This document shows positions 52,440 through 61,177 of a stretch of 64,000 nucleotides of DNA, in pieces (the stretch's first letter is position 1; each line of letters opens with the position of its first letter). Position numbers and translations under genes: made by a program. Under the pieces are notes generated by a model. The model searched no databases and was not told the DNA's origin. It saw only the letters and a list, made by a program, of their open reading frames with translations. Source of the DNA: JACDAN01 sp963834825 (GTDB taxonomy: Bacteria; Actinomycetota; Thermoleophilia; Gaiellales; Gaiellaceae); NCBI GenBank assembly GCA_963834825.1, contig CAWICZ010000014.1, forward strand, positions 372,001 to 436,000. The letters run 5' to 3'.

Positions 52440-53903
52440 CTAAGCGGCGCTCTTCGCCGTGACGGCCTTGCGAGGGTTCTGCGCGATGAAGCGCTCGACC
52501 GCGTCGCGGGCCTCGGCGTCCGGGATCTGCTTCGGCGGGGACTTCATCAGATAGGCGCTGGGCGCCTCGAGCGCGCCCGAGATGCCGTTCATCAGCGCGA
52601 GCTTGGCGAGGCGGACGGCGTCGATCACGATGCCGGCGGAGTTCGGCGAGTCCCACACCTCGAGCTTCAGCTCCAGGTTGAGCGGCACGTTCCCGAAGGT
52701 CGTGCCCTCCATCCGGACGTAGGCCCACTTGCGATCGGTCAGCCAGGGCACGTAGTCGGACGGGCCGACGTGGACGTTCTCGGCACCCAGGTCGTAGTCG
52801 AGCACGGACGTGACCGCGGTCGTCTTCGAGACCTTCTTCGACTCGAGCCGCTCACGCTCGAGCATGTTCAGGAAGTCCGAGTTGCCGCCGACGTTCAGCT
52901 GCATCGTCCGGTCGAGACGCACGCCGCGATCGCGGAAGATCTGCGTCAAGGCGCGGTGCGTGATCGTCGCGCCGACCTGCGACTTGATGTCGTCGCCGAT
53001 GATCGGCAGTCCGCGTTCCTCGAACTGCTTCTGGAAGTAGCCGCCCTTGGCGATGAAGACAGGCATGCAGTTCACCATCGCGCAGCCCGCGTTCAGGATC
53101 TGCTCCGCGTACCACTTGGTCGCCAGCTCCGAACCGACCGGGAGGTAGTTGACGACGACGTCAGTGCCCGTCTCCTCGAGGATCCGGACCACGTCGTCGG
53201 TGTCGCCCGGCGCCTTCTCGACGACCTCGGACAGGTACTTGCCGAGACCGTCGTGGGTCATGCCGCGCGAGACCTTGATGCCCGTCTTCGGGACCTCGGC
53301 GAACTTGTAGGTGTCGTTCGGCCGCGCCCAGATCGCGTCAGCGAGGTCTTTGCCGACCTTCTCCGAGGTGACGTCGAACGCAGCCGTGAACTCGATATCA
53401 CTGACGTGATAGCCCCCGAGGTCGACGTGCATCAGCCCAGGGACGAACTCGTCCGTCGGCGCGTCCTTGTAGTACTCGACTCCCTGCACGAGCGAGTTCG
53501 CGCAGTTGCCTACGCCAATGATCGCGACGCGGACCTTGTCCTCGCTGCGGGGTGAGCTGCCGTTTTTCGATGTCATTCGTTCCTTTCTCTTGCTGCGGCC
53601 CGGGACTCCGAGCCGGTCGCCGAGGATTTCCACGATCAGGTCGTTCAAGCCGCGGCCGCGTTCGGCGGCGCGCGTCTGCAACTTCTCCTTGAGGGCCGCA
53701 GGCATCCGGAGCAGCACGTCGCCTCGCGCCTTCGGCGGCGACCCCTTTCGACCGCTTGGCTCGAAGGGAACGGCGAACCGCGACGCCAGGATGCCGACGG
53801 CGATGTCGTTCAGGCTGCGCCCGCTCGAGGCCACTTCGGTGGCCAGGCGCTCCTTCAGCTCGCTCGGCATCCGAACGAGCACGTCTCGTCTGCTAGCACT
53901 CAA
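52440..53903 (-). CDS. ino1: Inositol-1-phosphate synthase with N-terminal tandem ribbon-helix-helix domains
   Basis: 487 residues from the TTG at 53903. Residues 1-105: two Arc-like modules (RRDVLVRMPSELKERLATEV, GRSLNDIAVGILASRF; then GDVLLRMPAALKEKLQTRAA, GRGLNDLIVEILGDRL). Residues 110-487: actinobacterial Ino1 (VRVAIIGVGNCANSLVQGVE, VVVNYLPVGSELATKWYAEQ, GDDIKSQVGATITHRAL, NVGGNSDFLNM, KLEVWDSPNSAGIVIDAVR), which makes inositol-3-phosphate from glucose-6-phosphate. An internal ATG at 53576 with AAAGGAACGA just upstream gives a normal 378-residue enzyme, so two products are likely. Confidence 0.88.
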   Translation of the reverse strand: MSASRRDVLVRMPSELKERLATEVASSGRSLNDIAVGILASRFAVPFEPSGRKGSPPKARGDVLLRMPAALKEKLQTRAAERGRGLNDLIVEILGDRLGVPGRSKRKERMTSKNGSSPRSEDKVRVAIIGVGNCANSLVQGVEYYKDAPTDEFVPGLMHVDLGGYHVSDIEFTAAFDVTSEKVGKDLADAIWARPNDTYKFAEVPKTGIKVSRGMTHDGLGKYLSEVVEKAPGDTDDVVRILEETGTDVVVNYLPVGSELATKWYAEQILNAGCAMVNCMPVFIAKGGYFQKQFEERGLPIIGDDIKSQVGATITHRALTQIFRDRGVRLDRTMQLNVGGNSDFLNMLERERLESKKVSKTTAVTSVLDYDLGAENVHVGPSDYVPWLTDRKWAYVRMEGTTFGNVPLNLELKLEVWDSPNSAGIVIDAVRLAKLALMNGISGALEAPSAYLMKSPPKQIPDAEARDAVERFIAQNPRKAVTAKSAA

Positions 53904-53909
53904 GTGCTA
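53894..53909. promoter_or_regulatory. Candidate operator on the long-form start codon
   Basis: Perfect palindrome TAGCACTTGAGTGCTA (minus strand), 7-base arms around TG, with the TTG start codon in its centre. A TATTCT -10 hexamer lies at 53917-53912. A repressor bound here would block both RNA polymerase and initiation. The tandem ribbon-helix-helix domains encoded just after it are the obvious candidate binder (inference). Confidence 0.65.
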
Positions 53910-53922
53910 TCAGAATAGCTGA

Positions 53923-54534
53923 TTAGCGGGTGCGCAGCTCGCGGCGAACGTGGAGGATCCGTTGAACGACGGTCATCCACGCGGTGAGGTTGAGCAGGTA
54001 GATGGCCCAGGGCAGCAGACCCCACGGGGCGAGAAAGAGCCCGCTGACGATCACGACCACTCGCTCGGCACGGCTCCCGATGCCCACGTCGCCCTTGATC
54101 GAGAGCGCCTCGGCGCGAGCGCGCGTGTAGCTGACCAGGAACGAGGCAGTCATCGCTGCAAAGGCGGCCGCAAGTGCGATCTCGTCGCCGTCACGGGAGA
54201 AGACGAGCGCGATCGAGCCGAGCATCACGGCCTCGCCCAGCCGGTCGGTCGTCGAGTCGAGGAAGGCGCCGAACGTCGTGCCCTTGCCGGTCTGACGGGC
54301 GAGTGCGCCGTCGAGGATGTCGAGCAGCGAGCCGGCCCAGAAGAGAAACGCTCCCGTCCAGAACCAGAGAATCTCGTTTCGGTACTCGAAGTAGACGGCG
54401 ACCGCGGCGAGGCCGCAGATCGAAAGCCCGAGCGCCGTCAGGAAATCCGGCGTGATCCGCGTGCGCGCGAGGCCGACGACGGCGCGCGACGCAAGCCTGC
54501 GCGCGCCGGTCGTATACCCCTCCTGGAGGGGCAC
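53923..54534 (-). CDS. CDP-alcohol phosphatidyltransferase (phosphatidylinositol-phosphate synthase type)
   Basis: 203 residues, six helices. Signature DILDGALARQTGKGTTFGAF then LDSTTDR: the D-x2-DG-x2-AR-x8-G-x3-D-x3-D catalytic motif. Joined downstream by ino1 (inositol-3-phosphate) and upstream by a PAP2 protein, so the most likely reaction is CDP-diacylglycerol plus inositol-3-phosphate to phosphatidylinositol phosphate. It begins one base after the PAP2 stop. Confidence 0.87.
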   Translation of the reverse strand: MPLQEGYTTGARRLASRAVVGLARTRITPDFLTALGLSICGLAAVAVYFEYRNEILWFWTGAFLFWAGSLLDILDGALARQTGKGTTFGAFLDSTTDRLGEAVMLGSIALVFSRDGDEIALAAAFAAMTASFLVSYTRARAEALSIKGDVGIGSRAERVVVIVSGLFLAPWGLLPWAIYLLNLTAWMTVVQRILHVRRELRTR

Positions 54535-55281
54535 CTAGCCCGTCGAGGCGAGTACTCGCCGCACGGGGCGGCGGTAGACGACCGCGGCCGCGACGAGCAC
54601 GACGGCGATCCCGGCGACGACGTCCAGCCAGAAGTGGTTGCCGGTCGCCATCACGGCGAACCAGACCCATGCCGGCCAGATCAGCCAGAGCGCCTTCAGC
54701 CAGAGGGGCTTGACGAGGACCGCGAGCGTGACGCCGACGATCAGCGAGTCGGCGGCGTGCAGGCTGGGCATCGCCGCATACGGGTTCGAGGCCAGCTCCA
54801 CGATCGTGGAACCGTGGTTCGCCGTTCCAACGGCCGCCAGCGTGTCGACGAAGCCGAGCTCGGGGAACATCCGCGGCGGAGCGGTCGGGAGCAGCACGTA
54901 GCCCACGAGCCCGAACACGTTCGCCAGCATCAGCAGATTGCGGAACTTGATGAAGTGCTCGTAGCGGCGGAAATACACCCAGAGGAGCGCCAACCCGACG
55001 ACGGCGAACTGCGAGAGCCAGTACGTCCAGGACGTCAGCACGCCGAGCAGGTGGAAGGACTCCGTCCAGCTTTGCAGCGAGAGCTCCCAGAGGCCGGTTG
55101 CCCTGTGCTCGAGGTCGATCACCGTCCGGGCGTTGTCGAAGGCGACGGATGGGCTGCGGTCCGCCACGCCTCGCGCGACCTGGTACGCGAGAACGAATCC
55201 AAACCAAATCAGGACTTGGCGGAAGAGATCGAGCCACCCGCGCGGGGGCAGACGGCGTTCGGCGGCGGCGACCGTCGTCAT
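54535..55281 (-). CDS. PAP2-superfamily membrane phosphatase
   Basis: 248 residues, six helices. Motifs PSLHAADSL and GNHFWLDVVAG with the His/Asp of the PAP2 active site (AUR1-like subtype). The ATG lies six bases after TAGAAT (minus strand). In this operon it could dephosphorylate phosphatidylinositol phosphate or act as an inositol-lipid transferase; both are inference from position. Confidence 0.87.
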   Translation of the reverse strand: MTTVAAAERRLPPRGWLDLFRQVLIWFGFVLAYQVARGVADRSPSVAFDNARTVIDLEHRATGLWELSLQSWTESFHLLGVLTSWTYWLSQFAVVGLALLWVYFRRYEHFIKFRNLLMLANVFGLVGYVLLPTAPPRMFPELGFVDTLAAVGTANHGSTIVELASNPYAAMPSLHAADSLIVGVTLAVLVKPLWLKALWLIWPAWVWFAVMATGNHFWLDVVAGIAVVLVAAAVVYRRPVRRVLASTG

Positions 55282-55292
55282 GCGGTGATTCT

Positions 55293-56168
55293 ATGCAGGG
55301 CTCCGGTTCCCACGAGCATATGAACGAATTCTCCCGCGAGGCTATTCGGCAAAGCGGCTACCTGAGAGACGGTTTTGCCGATTTCTACGACGCGCACCGT
55401 CCCAGTCCCCCTGCAGTTCTGCTCGACACGCTCGCGCGGTACGCCGGTGCTGGACGGCTCGACCGGGTGGTCGACCTCGGCAGCGGCACGGGCCTCTCGG
55501 CGAGGGCCTGGGCTGATCGAGCGGTCGAGGTCGTCGGGGTCGAGCCGAACCGGTCGATGTTGTCGGTCGCCGTCGCGCGCACGTCGGAGACGAACGTGCG
55601 CTACGTCACAGCGTTCGCCGACAAGACGGGTCTGCCCGACGAGTCCGCCGCATTGATCACGTGCTCGCAGTCGTTCCATTGGATGCAGCGCGAGCCGGTG
55701 CTGGCGGAAGCCGCCCGGGTGCTCAGGCCGGGCGGGGTCTTCGCCGCGTACGACTACGACATGCCGCCGCTCGTTCACCCCGAGGTCGACGCGGCGTTTC
55801 GCGACCATCTCGAGCTGAGGCGACGGGTCCGGGACGAGCACAAGGTCGAGGCGGGCTGGACCCGGACGGCGAAGGTGACGCACCTGGACGCGATCCAGGA
55901 GAGTGGGCACTTCTCCTACGCACGCGAAGCCGTCTTTCACGACTCCGCCGAGGTCGATGCCGAGAGGATTCTTGGGCTCGCGCGCAGCTTGGGCCTCGTA
56001 CCGGAGTTGCGCACACTCGGGGCAACAGACGAGGAGCTGGGGCTCACCCGGCTGGCCGAGGTGACGGACCGAGTAATCGGCGAACGGCGAGCTCGCTGGG
56101 TGCTCGGCTACCGCGTGCGCCTCGGAGTCAAGTCGAGTCCGGCGCCGCTCCGTACTCCTCGTCGGTGA
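55293..56168 (+). CDS. Class I SAM-dependent methyltransferase
   Basis: About 291 residues. SAM motif I VVDLGSGTGLSARAWAD, acidic motif II VVGVEPNRSML, and ITCSQSFHWMQREPVLAEAA plus RVLRPGGVFAAYDYD. Start either the ATG at 55293 or at 55320; neither has a clear ribosome binding site. Small-molecule substrate unknown. Its 3' end overlaps the convergent cupin gene by 41 bases. Confidence 0.85.
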   Translation: MQGSGSHEHMNEFSREAIRQSGYLRDGFADFYDAHRPSPPAVLLDTLARYAGAGRLDRVVDLGSGTGLSARAWADRAVEVVGVEPNRSMLSVAVARTSETNVRYVTAFADKTGLPDESAALITCSQSFHWMQREPVLAEAARVLRPGGVFAAYDYDMPPLVHPEVDAAFRDHLELRRRVRDEHKVEAGWTRTAKVTHLDAIQESGHFSYAREAVFHDSAEVDAERILGLARSLGLVPELRTLGATDEELGLTRLAEVTDRVIGERRARWVLGYRVRLGVKSSPAPLRTPRR

Positions 56169-56538
56169 CCGGGTCACCCCACGTGGCCGCGTTGCCTTCG
56201 CCGTCCACCTCGAGCAATGCGAGGTGGGTCATGAAGCGGCTCGGCGCCGCCCCGTGCCAGTGATCCTCGCCCGGCTCGAAGAAAGCTCGGTCGCCGGGCC
56301 GAATCACCTCCATCGGGCCGCCGCGGCGCTGCGCGAGGCCGACGCCCTCCGTCACGTAGATGGTCTGGCCGTTCGGGTGGGTGTGCCAGGCCGTTCGTGC
56401 CCCAGGGGTGAAGTGAACGCTGCTCGCGCTCAGGCGTGAGGTGCCTGACGGCCTCGCCACCGTGTCGATGTAGACGGTGCCGGTGAACCACTCGCTCGGG
56501 CCCACCGCCGTCTCGATGTCGTTCCGGGTGATCTGCAT
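56128..56538 (-). CDS. Cupin-domain protein
   Basis: 136 residues; AAAGGAGAAACC precedes the ATG. RTAWHTHPNGQTIYVTEGVG carries the HxH/Glu-type metal site and PGEDHWHGAAPS the second His. Close to the small cupins found beside carboxymuconolactone decarboxylases. Substrate unknown. Confidence 0.85.
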   Translation of the reverse strand: MQITRNDIETAVGPSEWFTGTVYIDTVARPSGTSRLSASSVHFTPGARTAWHTHPNGQTIYVTEGVGLAQRRGGPMEVIRPGDRAFFEPGEDHWHGAAPSRFMTHLALLEVDGEGNAATWGDPVTDEEYGAAPDST

Positions 56539-56556
56539 GGTTTCTCCTTTGTGGTC

Positions 56557-57639
56557 TCAAGCTACGAGTTCCGGGTGTCGGACTCGGACGCGGTCCGTGC
56601 GATAGCGGATCGCCTCATACGCCACCACCCCCGAGCAGACGGCGCTCACGAGGGCGAGCGCCGCCAGCGCCGGAATCGCGAGTACGGTCGGGATCAGGGC
56701 GAGCAACACCAACGCCCCCACCGTTCGCCGCCTGAAGACGTATCCGGTCGTTCGGAAGAGGAACGCGATGTGCCCCAGCAGGTAGAGCGCGGCACCGCCG
56801 CAGAGCGCGACTGCGGGCACCGTGTCGAGCGCGTCACCGACGTCGCCGAGTGTCGTCTTGAGGCCGAGGGCAAAGAGGACGACGCCGGCGATCATGGGCA
56901 GGTGGAGGTAGCTGTAGGCGTGCAGCGCGAGCCGGTGCAGCTCCAGGCCCGTCGCCTGCATGAGCCGCACCCGTGCGATGATCGCGGCCACGTCGAAGTA
57001 GAGCCACCAGAGCGCCGAGACGACGACGATTCCGAGCGCCGCCGCCACGAGCACTCCCGTATCCAGCTCGAGGCCGGCACCGAGGCCGACGGCGATGAGC
57101 GACTCGCCGAGTGCGATGAGAATGATCAGCCCGTGCCGCTCGGCAAAGTGCTCTGGCGCGACCCTCCACCCGCGCCCCACGCCGATTACGACCGGTCCGA
57201 GGTAGTCGATCGCGAGCGCGATGATCCAGACCGCGATGCGCTCGTGTCCTTCGAGGAAGCCGGCGAGCACGAGCAGGGAAGCCCCGGAGATCGCCGTCGG
57301 CGTGAATCGGAGAAGCGCCTCGCGGCGCTCGGGATCGTCGCGAACGACGATGGAGGAGAGGACGAGATGAAGCAGGCGGACGAGGAGGTACGCGACACCG
57401 AACAGCACGGCGTCGTCTCCGAAGGCGCCCGGCACCGCCAGGGCGACGCCGAACATCGCGCCCGTCGAGGCGAGCATCACCAGCCGGACGCCACCCTCGT
57501 CGACATCCATCGCGCTCGTCAACCACGCGTAGGTGCTCCACGCCCACCAGAGCGCCGCGAGGACGAGCATCCCGCGGCCGACTCCACCCCACGTCGGGTC
57601 GTCCGCGAGCAACACCGTGACCTGGGTCATGCCGAACAC
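56557..57639 (-). CDS. Low temperature requirement protein A (LtrA) family
   Basis: At least 360 residues, ten or so membrane helices, with EHFAERHGLIILIALGESL, the family signature. The family N-terminus (HEVTPLELFFDLTFVFGMTQ) lies partly upstream of the first usable start (GTG at 57639) and continues in frame back to the moaA stop at 57721. Either a non-standard start near 57717 is used or the sequence has an error there. Function of LtrA proteins is poorly known. Confidence 0.85.
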   Translation of the reverse strand: MFGMTQVTVLLADDPTWGGVGRGMLVLAALWWAWSTYAWLTSAMDVDEGGVRLVMLASTGAMFGVALAVPGAFGDDAVLFGVAYLLVRLLHLVLSSIVVRDDPERREALLRFTPTAISGASLLVLAGFLEGHERIAVWIIALAIDYLGPVVIGVGRGWRVAPEHFAERHGLIILIALGESLIAVGLGAGLELDTGVLVAAALGIVVVSALWWLYFDVAAIIARVRLMQATGLELHRLALHAYSYLHLPMIAGVVLFALGLKTTLGDVGDALDTVPAVALCGGAALYLLGHIAFLFRTTGYVFRRRTVGALVLLALIPTVLAIPALAALALVSAVCSGVVAYEAIRYRTDRVRVRHPELVA

Positions 57640-57720
57640 GAAGGTCAGGTCGAAGAAGAGCTCGAGCGGGGTTACCTCGTGCTCATCGCCGCGCTCGAAC
57701 TCGCGCGCCGCGTCCGTGCT

Positions 57721-58710
57721 TTAGCCGCCGATTTGAGACATCGACCGCGAGGCGCGCACGAAGCCCGGGTCGTTGATCTTGTGCTTGAGCTCCTTGTGGC
57801 GCACGGCCCAGCGGATGAGCTCGACGAGATCCTCGTCGGTCGCCCCGTCGCGCAGCGGGGTCTTCAGATCCCACTCGCGCCGGGAGAACAGGCAGGTGCG
57901 GAGCTGTCCGTCCGCGGTCAGGCGGATCCGATCGCAGCTGGAGCAGAAGGGCTCACTAACGGGGTTGACGAATCCGATCTCACCGGCGCCGTCGGCGAAG
58001 CGGAACCGCCGCGCCGTCGAGGACGGCTTCGCCGGGATCTCGACGAGTGGCCAGTGCTGCTCGATCAACGCCCTGATCTCCCCGCCGGTCAGCACGTCGT
58101 CCGCGTCCCAGCGCTGGTCGGCGTCGAGCGGCATGAACTCGATGAACCGGACGACGTACGGCTTCCGGCGCGCGAGCTCGGCGAGGGCGGGCACCTCCTC
58201 CTCGGTGAACCCGCGGATCGCAACGCAGTTGACCTTGATCGGCGCCAGCTCCGGATGACGTTCGGCCTCCTCGAGCCCGGCGAGCACCCGGTCGAGCGCG
58301 TCACGCCGGGTGATCTCGGCGAACCGCACGTGCGAGAGCGAGTCGAGCGAGACGTTCAGCCGGTGCAGCCCGGCCTCGACGAGCGGAGCGGAGAAGCGGT
58401 CGAGCAGGACGCCGTTCGTGGTCAGGGAGAGGTCGGTCACGCCCTCGATCTCCGAGAGCATCGCGACGAGGACGGGCAGCTCGCGCCGCGCGAGCGGCTC
58501 GCCGCCGGTCAGGCGCACTTCCTCGACGCCCATGCCCGCGAGCACGCGGACCACGCGCGTGAGCTCCTCGAAGGTGAGCAGCTCGTCGCGGCCGAGCCAC
58601 TCGAGCCCCTCCGCCGGCATGCAGTAGCGACACCGGAAGTTGCACTTGTCCGTGACCGAGACCCGGACACTCTTGATCTCGCGGCCCCAGTCGTCGACGA
58701 GCGGCTCCAT
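57721..58710 (-). CDS. moaA: GTP 3',8-cyclase
   Basis: 329 residues. Radical-SAM cluster CNFRCRYC near residue 23, GGEPLARREL, second 4Fe-4S site CSSCDRIRLTADGQLRTC and the C-terminal GG (SQIGG) required for activity. First step of molybdenum cofactor synthesis. No other moa/moe gene is adjacent. It is read immediately upstream of the LtrA gene. Confidence 0.95.
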   Translation of the reverse strand: MEPLVDDWGREIKSVRVSVTDKCNFRCRYCMPAEGLEWLGRDELLTFEELTRVVRVLAGMGVEEVRLTGGEPLARRELPVLVAMLSEIEGVTDLSLTTNGVLLDRFSAPLVEAGLHRLNVSLDSLSHVRFAEITRRDALDRVLAGLEEAERHPELAPIKVNCVAIRGFTEEEVPALAELARRKPYVVRFIEFMPLDADQRWDADDVLTGGEIRALIEQHWPLVEIPAKPSSTARRFRFADGAGEIGFVNPVSEPFCSSCDRIRLTADGQLRTCLFSRREWDLKTPLRDGATDEDLVELIRWAVRHKELKHKINDPGFVRASRSMSQIGG

Positions 58711-58761
58711 GTGTCAAGCGTAGTCGCCGCGCTCCGGCGGATGCGGTAAGTTCGCGCTCCG

Positions 58762-59244
58762 TTGGCGTTCTACGACTGGCTGCTCTTCCTCCATATTGCC
58801 TCGGCGTTCGCGCTCGTGGCGGCGCTGGTGACCTTCTGGACGATCGCGGTCGCCGGCCGAAACGTCGACCGTCCACGTGAATCGCTGCGCTTGTTCAAGG
58901 TTGCGAGGCCGGCGACCGTCCTGGTCGCCGTCGGGACGATTGGCACGCTCATCTTCGGGATCTGGCTCGCGATCAACTCCGACGCGTATCACCCCTGGGA
59001 TTGGTGGGTGGTCCTGGCGATCGTGCTCTGGGCGGTCTCAGCGAGCACCGGACAGCGCGGCGGCCAGACCTACGCCGAGGCGCAGAAGTTCGCTGCGGAG
59101 CTGGACGCAGGAGGGCGCGGGGACGAGCCCAGCGCTGAGCTGCAGCTGCGGCTCCAGGATCGACGTGCGATGTGGCTCAACATCGTCTCGACCGTCGCGG
59201 TTCTCGCGATCCTCGTGATCATGATCTACAAACCCGGCGCATGA
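58762..59244 (+). CDS. DUF2269-like membrane protein
   Basis: 160 residues with four helices (LFLHIASAFALVAALVTFWT, VLVAVGTIGTLIFGIWLAI and two more). TTG start, nine bases after TAAGTT. Pattern LFLHIASAF and the Trp-rich HPWDWWVVLAIVLWAV resemble the DUF2269 integral membrane family. Coupled (ATGA) to a related gene. Confidence 0.68.
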   Translation: MAFYDWLLFLHIASAFALVAALVTFWTIAVAGRNVDRPRESLRLFKVARPATVLVAVGTIGTLIFGIWLAINSDAYHPWDWWVVLAIVLWAVSASTGQRGGQTYAEAQKFAAELDAGGRGDEPSAELQLRLQDRRAMWLNIVSTVAVLAILVIMIYKPGA

Positions 59245-59705
59245 GCGTGCTCGCCGCGATCAGGCCCGACGACTGGAACTTCCCTCTGCTGATGCACGTC
59301 TTCGGGGCGATGATCCTCGTCGGCGGCCTCGTGACGGCTGTCACGGCGCTGCTGCTCGGCTGGCGCCGGGACACCGCCTGGTACTCGCGGCTCGGATTCT
59401 GGTCGCTGCTGCTCGTCGCGTTTCCGGCGTGGTGGATCATGCGAATCGGCGGCGAGTGGATCGCCTCGAAGGAAAACTTCCCCGAGGGCGACGAACCGAC
59501 CTGGCTCGGCATCGGCTACCTGACCGCCGAACTCGGCGGTCTGCTCCTGTTGATCGCGATCATCGTCACCGGCATCGGCGTCCGCCGCATGCGCGGGCAG
59601 GAGGCGGGGACGAGCGCGCTCGTGCGGGTCGGCGGCGTCCTTGCGACACTGATCCTGATCGCCTACGTGGTTGCGATGTGGGCGATGAGCGGCAAGCCGG
59701 GCTAG
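59241..59705 (+). CDS. Membrane protein, unknown, paired with the preceding gene
   Basis: 154 residues, four helices; ATG overlaps the preceding stop (ATGA). FPLLMHVFGAMILVGGLVTA resembles the first helix of the preceding gene and the His-bearing helices suggest a haem-free DUF2269-like fold. Probably forms a heteromer with it (inference from coupling). Confidence 0.68.
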   Translation: MSVLAAIRPDDWNFPLLMHVFGAMILVGGLVTAVTALLLGWRRDTAWYSRLGFWSLLLVAFPAWWIMRIGGEWIASKENFPEGDEPTWLGIGYLTAELGGLLLLIAIIVTGIGVRRMRGQEAGTSALVRVGGVLATLILIAYVVAMWAMSGKPG

Positions 59706-59750
59706 CGCCCGGAGCGGCTAATTCTCGCGAGCGCGTTCTAGACTCGCCGC

Positions 59751-60644
59751 GTGGCGACCGCCGCGCTGATCCTCGTCACCGCGGTCTGGGGCGTCACGTT
59801 CGTCCAGGTCAAGGATGCCGTCGAGCTCTACCCGCTCGTTGCGTTCCTCGCCGTCCGCTACCTGATCGCATCGGCGGCGCTTGCTCCGCCGGCGCTCAGG
59901 CGCATGCGATCGCTCGGCCGGGACGGCCTCGTCGCAGGCGCTGTCCTCGGCGTGCTGATCGCGATCGGGATCGGGCTCCAGACAGCCGGGCTCGAGCGGA
60001 CGACGGTCACGAACACCGGCTTCATCACCGGCCTCTACGTCGTGTTCACGCCGCTCCTCGCTCTGGCGCTGTTCCGAACTCCGATCCCACGCGAGCTCTG
60101 GGCAGCTGTCGGCCTGGCGCTGGTCGGCCTCGCGCTGCTCTCAGGCGTTCCGGAGGGCTCGGGCACCGGCGACCTGCTCGTGCTGTCGAGCACGGTGGCT
60201 CAGGCGCTCCAGATCGTGATGGTCGAGCGCTACGCCAACCGCTACGACGTGTTCGCGCTGACGTTCGTCCAGGTCGCTGTCGCGGCAAGCGGGTTCCTCG
60301 TGATCGCCGTCGCCCTCGGCGACCTGACCGTGCCGCGCGGCGCCACGGTCTGGGCCGCGCTGCTCGTCACGGGTCTCTTCGCGGTCGCCTTCGCGCTGCT
60401 CGTCCAGGTCTGGGCCCAGCGGCGGGTCAGCGCGACGCGGATCGCGATCATCTTCTCCCTCGAAACGGTCTTCGCCGGGCTCTTCGGCTACCTGCTCGCC
60501 GGCGACCGGCTGGGGGCTCTCGGCTTCGCGGGCTGCGCCGCAATCCTCGCCGGGATCGTGATCGCCGAGCCCGCGGCGGCGGCGACGCTACGACGGATGG
60601 TCAGGCGCCCCGCGCGCGGGCCCGAGCCTCGACCTCGCGGATGA
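59751..60644 (+). CDS. EamA/DMT-family transporter
   Basis: 297 residues, ten helices in two EamA repeats (AVWGVTFVQVKDAVELYPLV, LQTAGLERTTVTNTGFITGL; second repeat VQVWAQRRVSATRIAIIFSL). Drug/metabolite exporter superfamily; substrate unknown. GTG lies six bases after TAGACT (59739-59744). Its 3' end overlaps the convergent GrpB-family gene by 44 bases. Confidence 0.87.
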   Translation: MATAALILVTAVWGVTFVQVKDAVELYPLVAFLAVRYLIASAALAPPALRRMRSLGRDGLVAGAVLGVLIAIGIGLQTAGLERTTVTNTGFITGLYVVFTPLLALALFRTPIPRELWAAVGLALVGLALLSGVPEGSGTGDLLVLSSTVAQALQIVMVERYANRYDVFALTFVQVAVAASGFLVIAVALGDLTVPRGATVWAALLVTGLFAVAFALLVQVWAQRRVSATRIAIIFSLETVFAGLFGYLLAGDRLGALGFAGCAAILAGIVIAEPAAAATLRRMVRRPARGPEPRPRG

Positions 60645-61177
60645 ACGGCGTCTTCAGCTCGGAATAGGTCTCGCGGGGATGGCCCTGGGCCGCGAGCCGG
60701 CGCTTGAACTCGTCGTAGCGCCGGCGCTCGTCCGCGTCGCCGCGGAGGGCGTCCCGGAATGTGATCTGCCGCACCCAGAGCTCGCCGCCGTGCTCGACGA
60801 CGTGGACATGATGCGTCCGGGGCTCCTTGGGGAAGAAGAGCCGTCCGGGCAAGTCCGTGCTCGCCGAGGTAGTCGTAACCGAGCCGCGCCATGCCCTCGA
60901 CCTGATCGTCCGTGAGCCTGAGCTCGCGAAGGCCGACCAGGACGTCCACGATCGGCTTGGCGCACAGGCCTGGGACCGAAGTGCTTCCAACATGCTCGAT
61001 GGAGACGAGGGAGCTGGGGGAACCTCCCGGTTCCCCCAGACCCCCTCCACGGCCCGCTTCGCGGGCAGCGCTTCCGCGCTGACCGTCGAAGACCGGCGCG
61101 AGGGCGACCCGCTCGCTCTCGAAGAGCTCGGCCCAGGTCGGGTCGTGCTCGACGAGCTCGACGCGATCAGAAGGCAT
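60601..61177 (-). CDS. GrpB-family nucleotidyltransferase-fold protein, with insertion and one frame break
   Basis: Start at the ATG at 61177 (VELVEHDPTWAELFESERVA). The family motif IEHVGSTSVPGLCAKPIVDV is intact, but about 22 residues encoded by a palindromic element are inserted just before it. The frame shifts +1 near 60850 and continues FFPKEPRTHHVHVVEHGGEL, then DALRGDADERRRYDEFKRRL. Intact length near 190. GrpB/UPF0157 proteins have a nucleotidyltransferase fold; the reaction is unproven. Confidence 0.78.
61014..61081. repeat. Triple-hairpin palindromic element inserted in the GrpB gene
   Basis: Three adjacent inverted repeats: CTGGGGGAACC/GGTTCCCCCAG (11-base arms, 61014-61039), GCCCGC/GCGGGC (61052-61066) and CAGCGC/GCGCTG (61066-61081). 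The 68 bases interrupt the conserved N-terminus of a GrpB gene but leave it open. Looks like a REP/BIME-type or in-gene palindromic mobile element. Confidence 0.75.

Noticed and set aside
52327..52440. Small Asp- or Arg-rich gene after the GAC repeat
   Set aside because: No start signal and no coding pattern; the region is better explained as the ino1 terminator and flanking repeat.
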